A stretch of DNA of 64,000 nucleotides. It comes from Paenibacillus zeisoli. Its GTDB lineage: Bacteria > Bacillota > Bacilli > Paenibacillales > Paenibacillaceae. The position numbers and the translations under genes were made by a program. Every line of letters starts with the position of its first letter. The first letter of the stretch is position 1. The notes under the pieces are model-generated. The model searched no databases. It saw nothing but the letters and a program-made list of their open reading frames with translations, and had not been told where the DNA came from. Shown here in pieces: positions 44,193 through 53,142 of this stretch. Location of the stretch: positions 682,001 through 746,000 of the forward strand of contig NZ_RZNX01000001.1 in NCBI RefSeq assembly GCF_003994465.1, read 5' to 3'.

Positions 44193-45683
44193 CAGGATGC
44201 TGTCACGAAATTGACAACGAAATTGTTCTCCGGAGAGTCGTTCTTCATGAATTAGTATTTCAAGTGATTTGTCGAATACCGCCGCATGCTCAATCAGAGC
44301 TGATTTGGTGCGGGCAGCAAGGTCATCCAGAATACGACTGTTCTCGTTCATAAGAACTTCCTTGGTCACCATATCCATGTTGACAATACCGAGCCGGGTA
44401 AGGCCTGAGGTCATCATGGTGTGAACGAGCTTCAAGGCTTGTTCAAAGTCATTACGGGAACCTGTACTTCTGCCCCCATAATAGATCTCTTCTGCCGCCG
44501 CTCCTGCAAGTGCCACCATAATTTGTCCTTCAAGGTATGATTTAGTATATAAGTACTGTTCTTGCTGCGGGTTATGGCGAACATATCCCAGCGCTTGGCC
44601 ACGGGGGCTAAGGGCTACTTGATTCACACTGCCAGGGGAAACGATCTCAGCTAGCACGGCATGTCCAAGTTCATGTACAGCCACTCTGCGCTTCTCTTCT
44701 TCGGTTGATTCCCGGTCCGTCTTCTCTCCAAGCATGACCTTATCCACGCCCATAGACAAGTGACGTTGGTCGATAATCTGAAGGTTCTCTCTCATGGCAT
44801 AGATGGCACCTTCATTCATTACGCTCTCCAGCTGGGCTCCAGAGAAGCCATACGTCTCTTCAGCAAGTCTCTCCAGGCTGACATCCGCATTTAGCGGCTT
44901 ATTCTTGGCATGAAGCTCAAGGATATGCTTGCGGCCTTTCTTGTCAGGCAGCTCAACTTGAATGTGACGGTCGAAGCGTCCTGGGCGCAGAAGCGCACTG
45001 TCCAGCATCTCTTTGCGGTTCGTCGCCGCGATGACCAGGATACGAGGGGCATCCGAGTTATAGATACCGTCCATTTCCGTCAGCAGCTGATTCAAAGTCT
45101 GATCGTACTCACGCTGCTGGCCGCCTTCTCTTTTTCCACCTATAACATCGATCTCGTCTATGAAAATAATGGCATTCTCTTTCTTCTCCTGTGCGGCACG
45201 TGTCCGGGCTTCCTTGAACAATTCACGGATGCGTCCTGCGCCGACACCGACATACATTTCCACAAATTCAGAGCCGGATGCCGCTACAAAAACGGACTTG
45301 GTATAATGTGCTGCGGCTTTAGCCATCAAGGTTTTACCTGTTCCCGGAGGGCCTGTAAGCAGAATTCCTTTAAGCGGGCGAATCCCGAATTTCTGAATTT
45401 CTTCATGTCGGACCATGAAATCAAGAGCCTCACGAAGCTCCTGCTTCGCGTTGTCTTGCCCACCAATTTCCTCAAAGGTAAGCTTGGCCGGGCCTGCTTT
45501 CTTCCGCTTGCGTTCCTGGGAAGCACCAACGGTGATCCCGCCTTTCATTTGAACCACAGCGAACAATGAACCTATCATGGCCAGTCCTATAATAATAGGA
45601 ATAATATTAACTCCGATGTAGGCCAAGAACACGAGAAGGACAAGTACTACTCCTACAACGATTTCCTTAATAAATTTAGACAT
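44181..45683 (-). CDS. FtsH-like AAA+ zinc metalloprotease without extracytoplasmic domain
   Basis: 500 residues from the ATG at 45683 (GGGGG upstream). Two adjacent membrane helices (about 8-25 and 27-46) with almost no loop replace the usual helix, 70-residue outside domain and helix of FtsH. The AAA+ domain is complete: Walker A GPPGTGKT (111-118), Walker B IIFIDEID, second region of homology LDSALLRPGRFDR. The M41 protease has HELGH near 338 and the third-ligand region GSRNDFEQAL. It should degrade membrane or cytosolic proteins in an ATP-dependent way, but lacks the part FtsH uses for adaptors. It overlaps the preceding gene by 8 bases. Confidence 0.88.
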   Translation of the reverse strand: MSKFIKEIVVGVVLVLLVFLAYIGVNIIPIIIGLAMIGSLFAVVQMKGGITVGASQERKRKKAGPAKLTFEEIGGQDNAKQELREALDFMVRHEEIQKFGIRPLKGILLTGPPGTGKTLMAKAAAHYTKSVFVAASGSEFVEMYVGVGAGRIRELFKEARTRAAQEKKENAIIFIDEIDVIGGKREGGQQREYDQTLNQLLTEMDGIYNSDAPRILVIAATNRKEMLDSALLRPGRFDRHIQVELPDKKGRKHILELHAKNKPLNADVSLERLAEETYGFSGAQLESVMNEGAIYAMRENLQIIDQRHLSMGVDKVMLGEKTDRESTEEEKRRVAVHELGHAVLAEIVSPGSVNQVALSPRGQALGYVRHNPQQEQYLYTKSYLEGQIMVALAGAAAEEIYYGGRSTGSRNDFEQALKLVHTMMTSGLTRLGIVNMDMVTKEVLMNENSRILDDLAARTKSALIEHAAVFDKSLEILIHEERLSGEQFRCQFRDSILLPA

Positions 45684-46209
45684 TACTCCATACCCCCAAT
45701 TCACCCGGCACACGCGGAAGTATAATGAACTTGCTGGCTTTTCCGTCTGAGAGAGAGACATATATATTCTGAGTATCCATAACCGTGTTGACTGTAAGCC
45801 CAGGTGTTCCTTCTTTGAGCTTCTCTAGTGTAGCTGGAATCTCGGTATACTTCTTATTATCCATGGCTTCCGCTACCGGAAAGAGCGCTTTGGACCACCA
45901 CTGATCAAGTGTCTTGTTGGAATGGTCAACCACGGTAAGCTTGAGCTTGCGGCTGCCTAACAATGACTTGCCATCCACTGTCAAATGTTCTACCAATCCT
46001 CTTAAATCTGTTTTTGGATCCAAATCGAGTTTCAAGTCCACCTGTTTCTGGTTAATATCAAATTGAACGTTGTTGACACCTTCATATTGGGTGACTAATT
46101 TCTTAAGCGGGGCCTCAACAGCCAACTGACTATAAGCGAACCACCCACCAAAAAGAACTGCTGCGGAGATAACAACGCTAGTAGTCAATGGAACAAGACG
46201 TAATTTCAA
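45676..46209 (-). CDS. Membrane-anchored protein of unknown function coupled to the FtsH-like protease
   Basis: 177 residues from a TTG at 46209, 7 bases after AAGGGGG; no other start fits. One N-terminal membrane anchor (about 9-27, TTSVVISAAVLFGGWFAYSQ) is followed by an outside domain of about 150 residues with alternating strands, such as VQFDINQKQVDLKLDLDP and LKLTVVDHSN. It has no cysteine and no lipobox. I do not recognise a family. The last 8 bases overlap the protease start, so the two products are probably made in fixed ratio; it could supply the outside domain that the protease lacks. Confidence 0.75.
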   Translation of the reverse strand: MKLRLVPLTTSVVISAAVLFGGWFAYSQLAVEAPLKKLVTQYEGVNNVQFDINQKQVDLKLDLDPKTDLRGLVEHLTVDGKSLLGSRKLKLTVVDHSNKTLDQWWSKALFPVAEAMDNKKYTEIPATLEKLKEGTPGLTVNTVMDTQNIYVSLSDGKASKFIILPRVPGELGVWSNV

Positions 46210-46422
46210 TTCATATCCCCCTTAATAATTTCAATCTCATACATACAAAATGGATACTCTAAAAAAAATTAACGGATTTCTCCGTTTATTTGCGTATCAT
46301 TCTATACTGAAATGTACATGCAATAGTATATCATAGAATATATACTTTTTTCTAAGCTTATATTAAAAAATTATTGAAATATTTGATATATTTTTCTAAT
46401 GTTAAAAAATTGTACGCAATTC
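46210..46422. other. AT-rich intergenic region upstream of the protease pair
   Basis: About 210 bases, strongly AT-rich. On the minus strand TATACT (46330-46325) is a possible -10 box; no clear -35. No gene seen. Confidence 0.4.
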
Positions 46423-46457
46423 AAAAAGACCTCCCTGTGATATGGAAGGTCTTTTTT
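46423..46457. terminator. Bidirectional terminator after ypmB
   Basis: AAAGACCTCC and GGAAGGTCTTTTTT form a stem with an 8-base loop; A-tracts and T-tracts on both sides allow use in either direction. On the minus strand it lies 25 bases after the ypmB stop. Confidence 0.8.
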
Positions 46458-46481
46458 GATAAGGTGAAGTAGGCAAAACGC

Positions 46482-46979
46482 CTATCTATTAGGCAAAGTA
46501 TAGGTTTCAGGCAGAGCCTGACCATCGGAGAACCTATAGAATCTATAATTATAATGATCTGCATCTTTATAGAACAATTGATATACGTATTGCTTCCCTG
46601 CTCCCTGATCAAAGATTCCAGGAACAAGGCGAACAATGGAGATATCCGGCATTTGTGATTTGATGCTGTTCTTGATCTGATCAAGACTGACTCCATTCTT
46701 AGCCAGCTCCTGATGGTCCACTTTTCCATCAACTACCCATACCACAACATCTTCTCCAGCTGTGTTCTTACCTTCAACTACCCAACATACCGTGTCCCAT
46801 ACGGATTTACTGGCATGCGTTAACGAAGCGAGATTAGCCTGCTGCTTGGCCACAATCACCGCTGCATCCTTCTCGTTCCAGTAATCCTTCATCGTATACA
46901 CGTAGTATTGCTGAATACCAATCAAGATCAGCAGGGCCAGCAGTATGGATATGAGTATGCGTTTCGTTTTTTTCTTCAT
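46482..46979 (-). CDS. ypmB: YpmB-like protein (DUF5590)
   Basis: 165 residues: an N-terminal membrane anchor (about 8-26, ILISILLALLILIGIQQYYV), then an outside domain of two similar alpha/beta halves, as in the cystatin-like DUF5590 family (DAAVIVAKQQANLASL, SVWDTVCWVVEGKN, VVVWVVDGKV). Bacillus subtilis ypmB lies between dinG and asnS; here it lies between mtaD and the protease pair, upstream of asnS, which supports the name. Function unknown. AAAGGAAG precedes the ATG. It follows mtaD by 33 bases and is closed by a terminator. Confidence 0.8.
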   Translation of the reverse strand: MKKKTKRILISILLALLILIGIQQYYVYTMKDYWNEKDAAVIVAKQQANLASLTHASKSVWDTVCWVVEGKNTAGEDVVVWVVDGKVDHQELAKNGVSLDQIKNSIKSQMPDISIVRLVPGIFDQGAGKQYVYQLFYKDADHYNYRFYRFSDGQALPETYTLPNR

Positions 46980-47012
46980 GCGTTCACTTCCTTTCCCTCA
47001 GAAGTGCTCCGC

Positions 47013-48311
47013 TTAGCGGGAGAGCAATCCTTCAAAGCAAGCTTGAGCTTCCCGGCGTACCCGCTCTTCATCAATGGTCAGACAGCTGCCATGCTTCACA
47101 ACCTGGTTGCCGTTCACCCACACATGTTCGACGTCTTTAGGTCCGGCTGAATAGACCATATGCGAAATAAAATCTGTATGTGGGATAAAGTGGGCTTGAT
47201 CCGTATTCATAGCAATAAAGTCCGCTTTCATACCTTCAGCAAGCTTTCCGGTATTCGGAAGATATACGGACTTTGCACCATAAATGGTACCCATCTTAAG
47301 CGCTTCCTCTGCCGGTACAGCGGTCGGATCACCCGATACCCCTTTATGTATCAAGGCAGCCAACCTAATCTCCTCGAACATGTCTAAATTATTGTTGCTT
47401 GCCGCTCCATCCGTGCCGAGCGATACAACTACCCCAGCTTTTTGCAGATCAACCACACGCGCCACTCCGCTCGCGAGTTTCAAGTTGCTCCCCGGATTAT
47501 GTGAGACCGCAACGTTATTTCTAGCCAAGATCTCAATCTCCTCGTCGTTCAAATGAACACCATGGGCAATGATCGAAGGACGTGAGAAGAAACCCAGCTT
47601 CTCCAAATGCATGGTTGGCCGGAGCCCATATTCTTCGATATTCTGCTGAACCTCAGCAGTCGTCTCAGACATGTGAGTATGCAGCGGAAGATCCAGATCA
47701 TGTGCCGCTTGAACGAATTTCTCAATAAATGCAGGAGGACAAGTGTATGGCGAATGCGGAGACATCATGGTCGTAATCCGGCCATCCGCCTTGCCATGCC
47801 AGTCTTGGGCGAACCGGATCGCCTCCTCAAGCTTCTGCTGCTGTACATCTTCAGGGCAAAGACCAATAGCTCCACGCATCAGTACGGCGCGAATTCCCGA
47901 TTCGTCCGCTACTTTAGCCACTTGATCCATATGGTCATACATATCCAGAAAGGTAGTCGTACCTCCCTTAAGCATCTCCACAACGGACAGTGCAGTCCCC
48001 CAGTAGACATCCCGTGAGGTAAACTTTGCTTCCATTGGCCACATCTTCTCCTGCAGCCAGTTCTGAAGCAGCATGTCGTCTCCGTAACCCCGCAGCAGTG
48101 ACATCGCGGCGTGGCCATGAGTATTAATTAGACCAGGAGCAAACAACAACCCTCTTCCATCAAAAGTATCTGTCCCCTCTTCGATCTCGGGGCGAGACTC
48201 TCCGACATATTTAATCAGATCATTCTCAATTAACATGTACCCTTTGACTACAGAGCGACCCGGTTCCAGTACAGCAAAAGTTCCGTTCTCGATTAACCAT
48301 TTACGACTCAT
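47013..48311 (-). CDS. mtaD: 5-methylthioadenosine/S-adenosylhomocysteine deaminase
   Basis: 432 residues of the amidohydrolase superfamily. Metal site: FAPGLINTHGHAAMSLLRGY with the HxH pair, SPHSPYTC, LHTHMSETTAEV, IAHGVHLND and the Asp of SLGTDGAASNNNLDMF. The motif pattern fits the MtaD/SsnA-like group that deaminates methylthioadenosine and S-adenosylhomocysteine to inosyl forms. This offers a route for disposal of methylthioadenosine, the compound fed into methionine salvage by the mtn genes 11 kb away. It overlaps rex by 11 bases (48301-48311). Related guanine or cytosine-type deaminases are less likely. Confidence 0.87.
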   Translation of the reverse strand: MSRKWLIENGTFAVLEPGRSVVKGYMLIENDLIKYVGESRPEIEEGTDTFDGRGLLFAPGLINTHGHAAMSLLRGYGDDMLLQNWLQEKMWPMEAKFTSRDVYWGTALSVVEMLKGGTTTFLDMYDHMDQVAKVADESGIRAVLMRGAIGLCPEDVQQQKLEEAIRFAQDWHGKADGRITTMMSPHSPYTCPPAFIEKFVQAAHDLDLPLHTHMSETTAEVQQNIEEYGLRPTMHLEKLGFFSRPSIIAHGVHLNDEEIEILARNNVAVSHNPGSNLKLASGVARVVDLQKAGVVVSLGTDGAASNNNLDMFEEIRLAALIHKGVSGDPTAVPAEEALKMGTIYGAKSVYLPNTGKLAEGMKADFIAMNTDQAHFIPHTDFISHMVYSAGPKDVEHVWVNGNQVVKHGSCLTIDEERVRREAQACFEGLLSR

Positions 48312-48951
48312 TTGTTAGTGCTTCCTTTCCATCTCCCAAATAATAGGCCAGACTAAGCAGATCCGTTGTAAAATCTGCTGCATGCAGACGCACCTCGGCT
48401 GGCACCTTCAGAATTGTAGGCGCAAAGTTAAGGATCGCTTCGATTCCAGCGTCGATCAGCTGATCTGCTACACGCTGCGCTTCAAAATCAGGAACGGTAA
48501 TGATCCCAATCCGTATATTGAATCTCTTCACCGTGGCCCCAAGATCCTCAATTGGCTGTACGGTCAATGAATTAATCTTTTGGCCGACCTTCTTCTCCGA
48601 GGCATCAAACACCGCCACAATTTTCATATTGTCCTTCAAATAAGTGTTGTAATTGGATAGAGCCTGGCCCAGGTTACCAGCTCCGACAAGAGCCACGTTA
48701 ATCTGCTGATCCAGATTGAGAATTTGACGAATCTTCTCAATCAGATAAGCGACATCATATCCAATGCCTTTGCGACCGAAATCACCGAAATATGCAAGAT
48801 CCTTGCGAATTTGAGCCGGGTTCAGATCCAGCTTTTGTCCGAGTTCCTGCGATGAGACGGTTGAGACCTCCCGAAAACTTAGTTCATTCAGAAAGCGCAG
48901 ATATACGGGCAATCTGCGTACCACCGCATCTGAGATTTTCTCCGACTTCAT
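48301..48951 (-). CDS. rex: Redox-sensing transcriptional repressor Rex
   Basis: 216 residues. N-terminal winged helix with VVRRLPVYLRFLNEL, LDLNPAQIRKDLAYFGDFGR and GIGYDV; C-terminal Rossmann domain with NVALVGAGNLGQALSNY, whose GxGxxG binds NADH. Rex senses the NADH/NAD ratio and represses fermentation and respiration genes when NADH is low. I did not find a confident Rex operator within the window. GGGGGAAATAG is before the ATG. It lies between dinG and mtaD. Confidence 0.95.
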   Translation of the reverse strand: MKSEKISDAVVRRLPVYLRFLNELSFREVSTVSSQELGQKLDLNPAQIRKDLAYFGDFGRKGIGYDVAYLIEKIRQILNLDQQINVALVGAGNLGQALSNYNTYLKDNMKIVAVFDASEKKVGQKINSLTVQPIEDLGATVKRFNIRIGIITVPDFEAQRVADQLIDAGIEAILNFAPTILKVPAEVRLHAADFTTDLLSLAYYLGDGKEALTNES

Positions 48952-48986
48952 TTCTATTTCCCCCTAGTGCTATTGAGTCCGGTCAG

Positions 48987-51839
48987 TTACCGGTGGTTGA
49001 GCCATTCCGAAATCCGGGGCACCATCTGATTGGTTGGCATATGCTCCATCTTTGGGCCTGGCAATGAATACAGGAAATACTTCCCGTAATAGGACTCCAA
49101 AATTCGTGTATCATATACGATTACGATACCGCGGTCCTGTGAGGATCGCACCAGCCGCCCGAACCCCTGCTTGAAGCGGATCACCGCTTGCGGGACGGAC
49201 AGCTTCATAAAAGGATTCTTCTTCTGCTGCTGCAGCCGCTCACTCTTGGCCTCAACCAGCGGATGGTTCGGAGGTTGGAATGGGAGGCGAACAATTGCCA
49301 GACTAGTCAGTGCCTCACCAGGGATATCAACACCTTCCCAGAAGCTGCTCGTACCGAGCAATACAGAGGCCTGCTGGCCCTGAAATCTTCGGGTAAGTTT
49401 GGTGCGGTTCCCGCTGTCTACCCCTTGTCCAATGACCGTAATTCCCTGAGCAGATAGAACCTCTTTCAGCGGGTCATACACTTGTCTCAGCATCCGGTAA
49501 GAGGTGAACAATACCAGCATCCGTCCCTGTGTAGCAACTGCCGAGTCCGCCAGGGATTGGACGAGTGTATTCACGAAATGATCATCCCCCACACTGCCCT
49601 TCACACTCGGGAAATCCCGTGGAATGACCAGCAGAGCCTGTTCCCTGTACTTGAACGGTGAAGGGAGCAGCGAAGTCAACAGTTGATTCTGCTCGGAAGC
49701 TTCCGTAAGTCCCAGCTGCTCGATCATATACTGGAACGACTTATCAACAGATAAGGTAGCGGAGGTCATGATGACACTCTTTTTCTTATCAAAGAAAAGG
49801 GCTTTGAGCTGTTCACTTACTTCAACAGGTACGGCATAAATTTGCAATGAACGGCTGCGGTAATGACCGTTGCCTTCAAGCCAATAGACCGTCTCCTCAT
49901 TGTCCAGCTTCATAAAAGAACGAATACTGTCCCGCTCGGCTCCTAAATCCTTAAACAAACCACTGATATCCGTAACCAGGCTCTCCGAGCTGTAATTGTC
50001 GTCATCATCCTTCAGCTCATTCATCATACGTTCGCCTTTGCGAATTACCGTTCCCATGGTCATATAAATCTGATTCTCGATTTCACTAAGGTCATCCCAA
50101 TTCTTAGGCTTCTTGTGCGGCAGCAGACGAAGGACGAACTGTCCGGGATCACCTGGAGCGGCATCACTGCGCTCAGGCATCAGTCCGAACAATTGATCAC
50201 TGAGACGATCCCAGTTCTCTTTGATCTCAAGAATCTCCGGGTACAGATTATCAATAACACTCATCCACTCGCTGGCTTTCTCCGATCCACTGGTCTGAAG
50301 CTGCGCCCGCAGATTCGGAAGCTGACCGGTCCTGCTGTCCTTGAAGAGGCGTGTCAAAGTATGAATAACTGTGAAATATTTCATATTCATACCCAAATGC
50401 TTGCCGGCTACATCTTCAAGATGATGGGCTTCATCAATAACAAGACGTTCATAGCTTGGAAGCAGCTGATGCCCCGCCTTCACATCCGTGAACAGCTTCG
50501 AGTGGTTCGTGATCACCACATCAGCAACTCCTGCTTCGTGCTTGGCCTTGTGGTAAAAGCACTTTCGGAACCATGGACAAGAGCGTCCAAGACAGGAATC
50601 CGATTCACTGGCAACCGTCTCCCAGAAGTCTGCTCCCCGGTTGCCCTGGTTCAGCTCTTCATCATCCCCGGTCTCAGTCTGGGTTAACCACACGATCATC
50701 TGCGCAGCGGTCATAACTTCTTCCTTGGGTGTCACAAAATCTCTCTTGTTTATTTTATGTTCAAATTTGCGCAGACACAAATAATGCCCCCGTCCTTTGA
50801 AGATTGCTGCCCGAAATGAAAAAGGAACTACCTCGGTAAGCAGAGGAATATCTCTCTCCCGAAGCTGCTCTTGCAGGTTAATGGTATGCGTACTTACCAT
50901 AACCTTCTCCTCAGACTTAACGCTGTGATAAATCGCCGGGAGAAGGTACCCGAGTGATTTACCTGTGCCTGTACCTGCTTCAATAAGCAAATGCTTATCC
51001 TCATCAAAGGCCTTCATGACATCTCCAAGCATCATGTTCTGGGCTTCCCGCTCTTCGTACATTGGAAGCTTATTCTTCAAATTGGTACGAACTTCATCCA
51101 TGAACTGCTCGAATGTCTTACCCTCCAAGGGATTATCCATTTCCTCGCTTCGAGGCGGCTTGATATCAATCCAATCTTCTGTGCGAAGTGCGAACTGGCG
51201 ATAATAAGTGTAGCCATCCGTAGAGGGGTCTGTTTCCTTCTCCCTATCCTGAAGAGCAGCATCAAAGAACCATCCCAAGTCACTGTCCTCTCCCGAGAAC
51301 AGATCAGACAGCCGCTGTAAAGCGAGCAGGGGAAGGTCGTCAATTTCCTCAAGCGATTTAATAAAAATAAGTGCGGTTGCCAAAGCATCAGAATCTGCCT
51401 GATGCGGCCGGTCGTGAGCGACCTCAAATTCACCTGACACAAAGCCAAGCTGATAGGAAGTAAGTGAAGGAAACATGATTTTAAGAAAATCCATGGTATC
51501 GAGAATTCTGCCTGTAAACGGCAAATATCCGGTTCGATCCAAAGCACTCTGTAAGAAATTAAAGTCAAAAGCTACATTATGTCCAACAAGGACCACATCA
51601 TCCAGAAGAGGCACCATTTCCATCATGACCTCATCCAGCAAGGGGGCGTTCAGCACATCCTCCTCGGTAATCCCCGTTAACCCAGTAATAAAAGGCGGAA
51701 TCGGCACACTAGGCTTCACATAAGAGGAATATACCTGACTAATCGTGCGATCGTGATCTATAATAGCAAGCCCAACTTGAATAATTTCATCAGAGGACTG
51801 GTTACCTGTCGTTTCAAAATCGAGAACGGCATATTTCAT
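48987..51839 (-). CDS. dinG: DinG-type helicase with N-terminal DEDD exonuclease
   Basis: 950 residues from the ATG at 51839, where the family sequence MKYAVLDFETTGNQSSDEII begins. The exonuclease part (about 1-175) has LDFETT, HNVAFDFNFL and HQADSDALATA. The XPD-like helicase part has EAGTGTGKSLGYLLPAIY (Walker A), the DEAHH box in VIDEAHHLED, and the late motifs GTSSFWEGVDIPGEAL and QGFGRLVRSSQDRG. Four cysteines (one in HYLCLRKFE, three in DSCLGRSCPWFRKCF, spaced X4 and X5) match the iron-sulfur cysteines known from Escherichia coli DinG. Role in DNA repair, probably on structured DNA. Confidence 0.93.
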   Translation of the reverse strand: MKYAVLDFETTGNQSSDEIIQVGLAIIDHDRTISQVYSSYVKPSVPIPPFITGLTGITEEDVLNAPLLDEVMMEMVPLLDDVVLVGHNVAFDFNFLQSALDRTGYLPFTGRILDTMDFLKIMFPSLTSYQLGFVSGEFEVAHDRPHQADSDALATALIFIKSLEEIDDLPLLALQRLSDLFSGEDSDLGWFFDAALQDREKETDPSTDGYTYYRQFALRTEDWIDIKPPRSEEMDNPLEGKTFEQFMDEVRTNLKNKLPMYEEREAQNMMLGDVMKAFDEDKHLLIEAGTGTGKSLGYLLPAIYHSVKSEEKVMVSTHTINLQEQLRERDIPLLTEVVPFSFRAAIFKGRGHYLCLRKFEHKINKRDFVTPKEEVMTAAQMIVWLTQTETGDDEELNQGNRGADFWETVASESDSCLGRSCPWFRKCFYHKAKHEAGVADVVITNHSKLFTDVKAGHQLLPSYERLVIDEAHHLEDVAGKHLGMNMKYFTVIHTLTRLFKDSRTGQLPNLRAQLQTSGSEKASEWMSVIDNLYPEILEIKENWDRLSDQLFGLMPERSDAAPGDPGQFVLRLLPHKKPKNWDDLSEIENQIYMTMGTVIRKGERMMNELKDDDDNYSSESLVTDISGLFKDLGAERDSIRSFMKLDNEETVYWLEGNGHYRSRSLQIYAVPVEVSEQLKALFFDKKKSVIMTSATLSVDKSFQYMIEQLGLTEASEQNQLLTSLLPSPFKYREQALLVIPRDFPSVKGSVGDDHFVNTLVQSLADSAVATQGRMLVLFTSYRMLRQVYDPLKEVLSAQGITVIGQGVDSGNRTKLTRRFQGQQASVLLGTSSFWEGVDIPGEALTSLAIVRLPFQPPNHPLVEAKSERLQQQKKNPFMKLSVPQAVIRFKQGFGRLVRSSQDRGIVIVYDTRILESYYGKYFLYSLPGPKMEHMPTNQMVPRISEWLNHR

Positions 51840-51953
51840 TATATACTCATTACCTTTCATTCCAGTCTCTCTAACAGCATAACAAAAAAAACACGGTTTG
51901 GAAATTAAGACATGCAAACAAATATTCGCACCCCTTAATCAAGCTGTATAAAC

Positions 51954-51998
51954 AAAAAAAACGATGCGAAAATATTCCATTTGAATGGTCGCATCGTT
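51954..51998 (-). terminator. Terminator of the TPR-protein gene
   Basis: AACGATGCGA and TCGCATCGTT form a 10-bp stem enclosing a second stem (CCATT/AATGG), followed by seven or more T residues on the minus strand. Confidence 0.92.
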
Positions 51999-52015
51999 CA
52001 TTAAATTGAGCTGCT

Positions 52016-52648
52016 TTACATTAATGAAGCCAACTGGGATCCGAACTGCAGAGATCCCCGTTTTTGTTGACACACATCCAAATTATTCAAGGGCTCGATG
52101 AAAGTAGGATCAATATGATGGGCCAATGTAAAATATTCCTGTGCCTTGTCCATATGGTCGTGCGTGGCTTCAATACAGCCGAGAGCATTATAAATGATGG
52201 ATCTGAGCCGCTTATTGTCCGTTAGTGGCAGTACCCACTGAAAATGACGTCCCGCCTCCCGGGTATCATTCATATTCAGATAGGACATGGCCAAATAGAT
52301 CCGGGCCAGCAGACTGTCTTGAAACTCCTCGGTGGTACGCTTGAACTGTTCGGCCGCATGGGAGTACATCTTCAGCTTGTAATAGCCCTGTCCTTTTATG
52401 AAGGTACCCGACTTCATCTCAGGCAGCTCGACTTGCTGAACGGAATCCGTTAACCCCCAGCTTTTGCGTACATCACTCATTCTCTCCTCAAAAGAAAGCC
52501 ATTCTTCAATAATGCCATCGCTCATAGCTTTAAGCATCTGCCACTTCTTGCCCAGCTCCTGCTTCTGGCTGCCTTTCGCGATGGGGTACATCTCAGCTAT
52601 TTCCTCCAACATATGATTCATTTCCGCAAATACATGCTGAAACATCAT
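52016..52648 (-). CDS. Tetratricopeptide-repeat protein
   Basis: About 210 residues. Three adjacent methionines near the start make the exact codon uncertain; GGTGGG at 6 bases favours 52648. The first 80 residues are helical (MYPIAKGSQKQELGKKWQML). TPR units follow at about 85-195: FIKGQGYYKLKMYSHAAEQF, ARIYLAMSYLNMNDTREAG, YNALGCIEATHDHMDKAQEY. No membrane segment. A partner-binding role is usual for such repeats. It is between panD and dinG, in the position where other Bacillales have small unknown genes. Ends at a terminator. Confidence 0.82.
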   Translation of the reverse strand: MMFQHVFAEMNHMLEEIAEMYPIAKGSQKQELGKKWQMLKAMSDGIIEEWLSFEERMSDVRKSWGLTDSVQQVELPEMKSGTFIKGQGYYKLKMYSHAAEQFKRTTEEFQDSLLARIYLAMSYLNMNDTREAGRHFQWVLPLTDNKRLRSIIYNALGCIEATHDHMDKAQEYFTLAHHIDPTFIEPLNNLDVCQQKRGSLQFGSQLASLM

Positions 52649-52758
52649 CTGCATCCCACCCTAAACGAAAATGAAATCAAGCAGCGGCCCTATGTTCATT
52701 TTTTGTTTAGACGGATGATTTCATTCTGGAGGGAACCCCTTAAATAATGGATTCTTGC

Positions 52759-53142
52759 TTAACGAACGGTCGCATGTACCTCATAGCTTGCAGTTTCAGC
52801 TGGTCGGTTATTCTCATCAACAAACAGCACTGTGGGTTTATGACGCTGAACTTCCTCCTGAGACATCTGAGCATAGGAAATGATAATTACCGTATCCCCC
52901 GGTTGAACCAATCTCGCTGCCGCCCCGTTAAGACAGATAACACCGCTCCCGCGGGGTCCAGGAATGACATAAGTCTCCAGACGAGCCCCGTTATTATTAT
53001 TTACAATCTGCACTTTCTCATTCTCAAGCAGATCGGCGCGCTCCATCAGGTTCTCATCTATGGTAATGCTGCCCACATAATTTAAATTTGCCTCGGTTAC
53101 GGTTGCACGGTGAATTTTGGATTTCATCATGGTTCTATACAT
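52759..53142 (-). CDS. panD: Aspartate 1-decarboxylase, pyruvoyl-type proenzyme
   Basis: 127 residues, standard length. Starts [20 protein letters not shown]; self-cleavage is expected between Gly24 and Ser25 in NYVGSITID, which makes the pyruvoyl cofactor. It forms beta-alanine from aspartate for pantothenate. [13 protein letters not shown] is the usual C-terminal part. The ATG overlaps the end of panC by 8 bases, so panB-panC-panD are one translationally coupled unit. Confidence 0.96.
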   Translation of the reverse strand: MYRTMMKSKIHRATVTEANLNYVGSITIDENLMERADLLENEKVQIVNNNNGARLETYVIPGPRGSGVICLNGAAARLVQPGDTVIIISYAQMSQEEVQRHKPTVLFVDENNRPAETASYEVHATVR

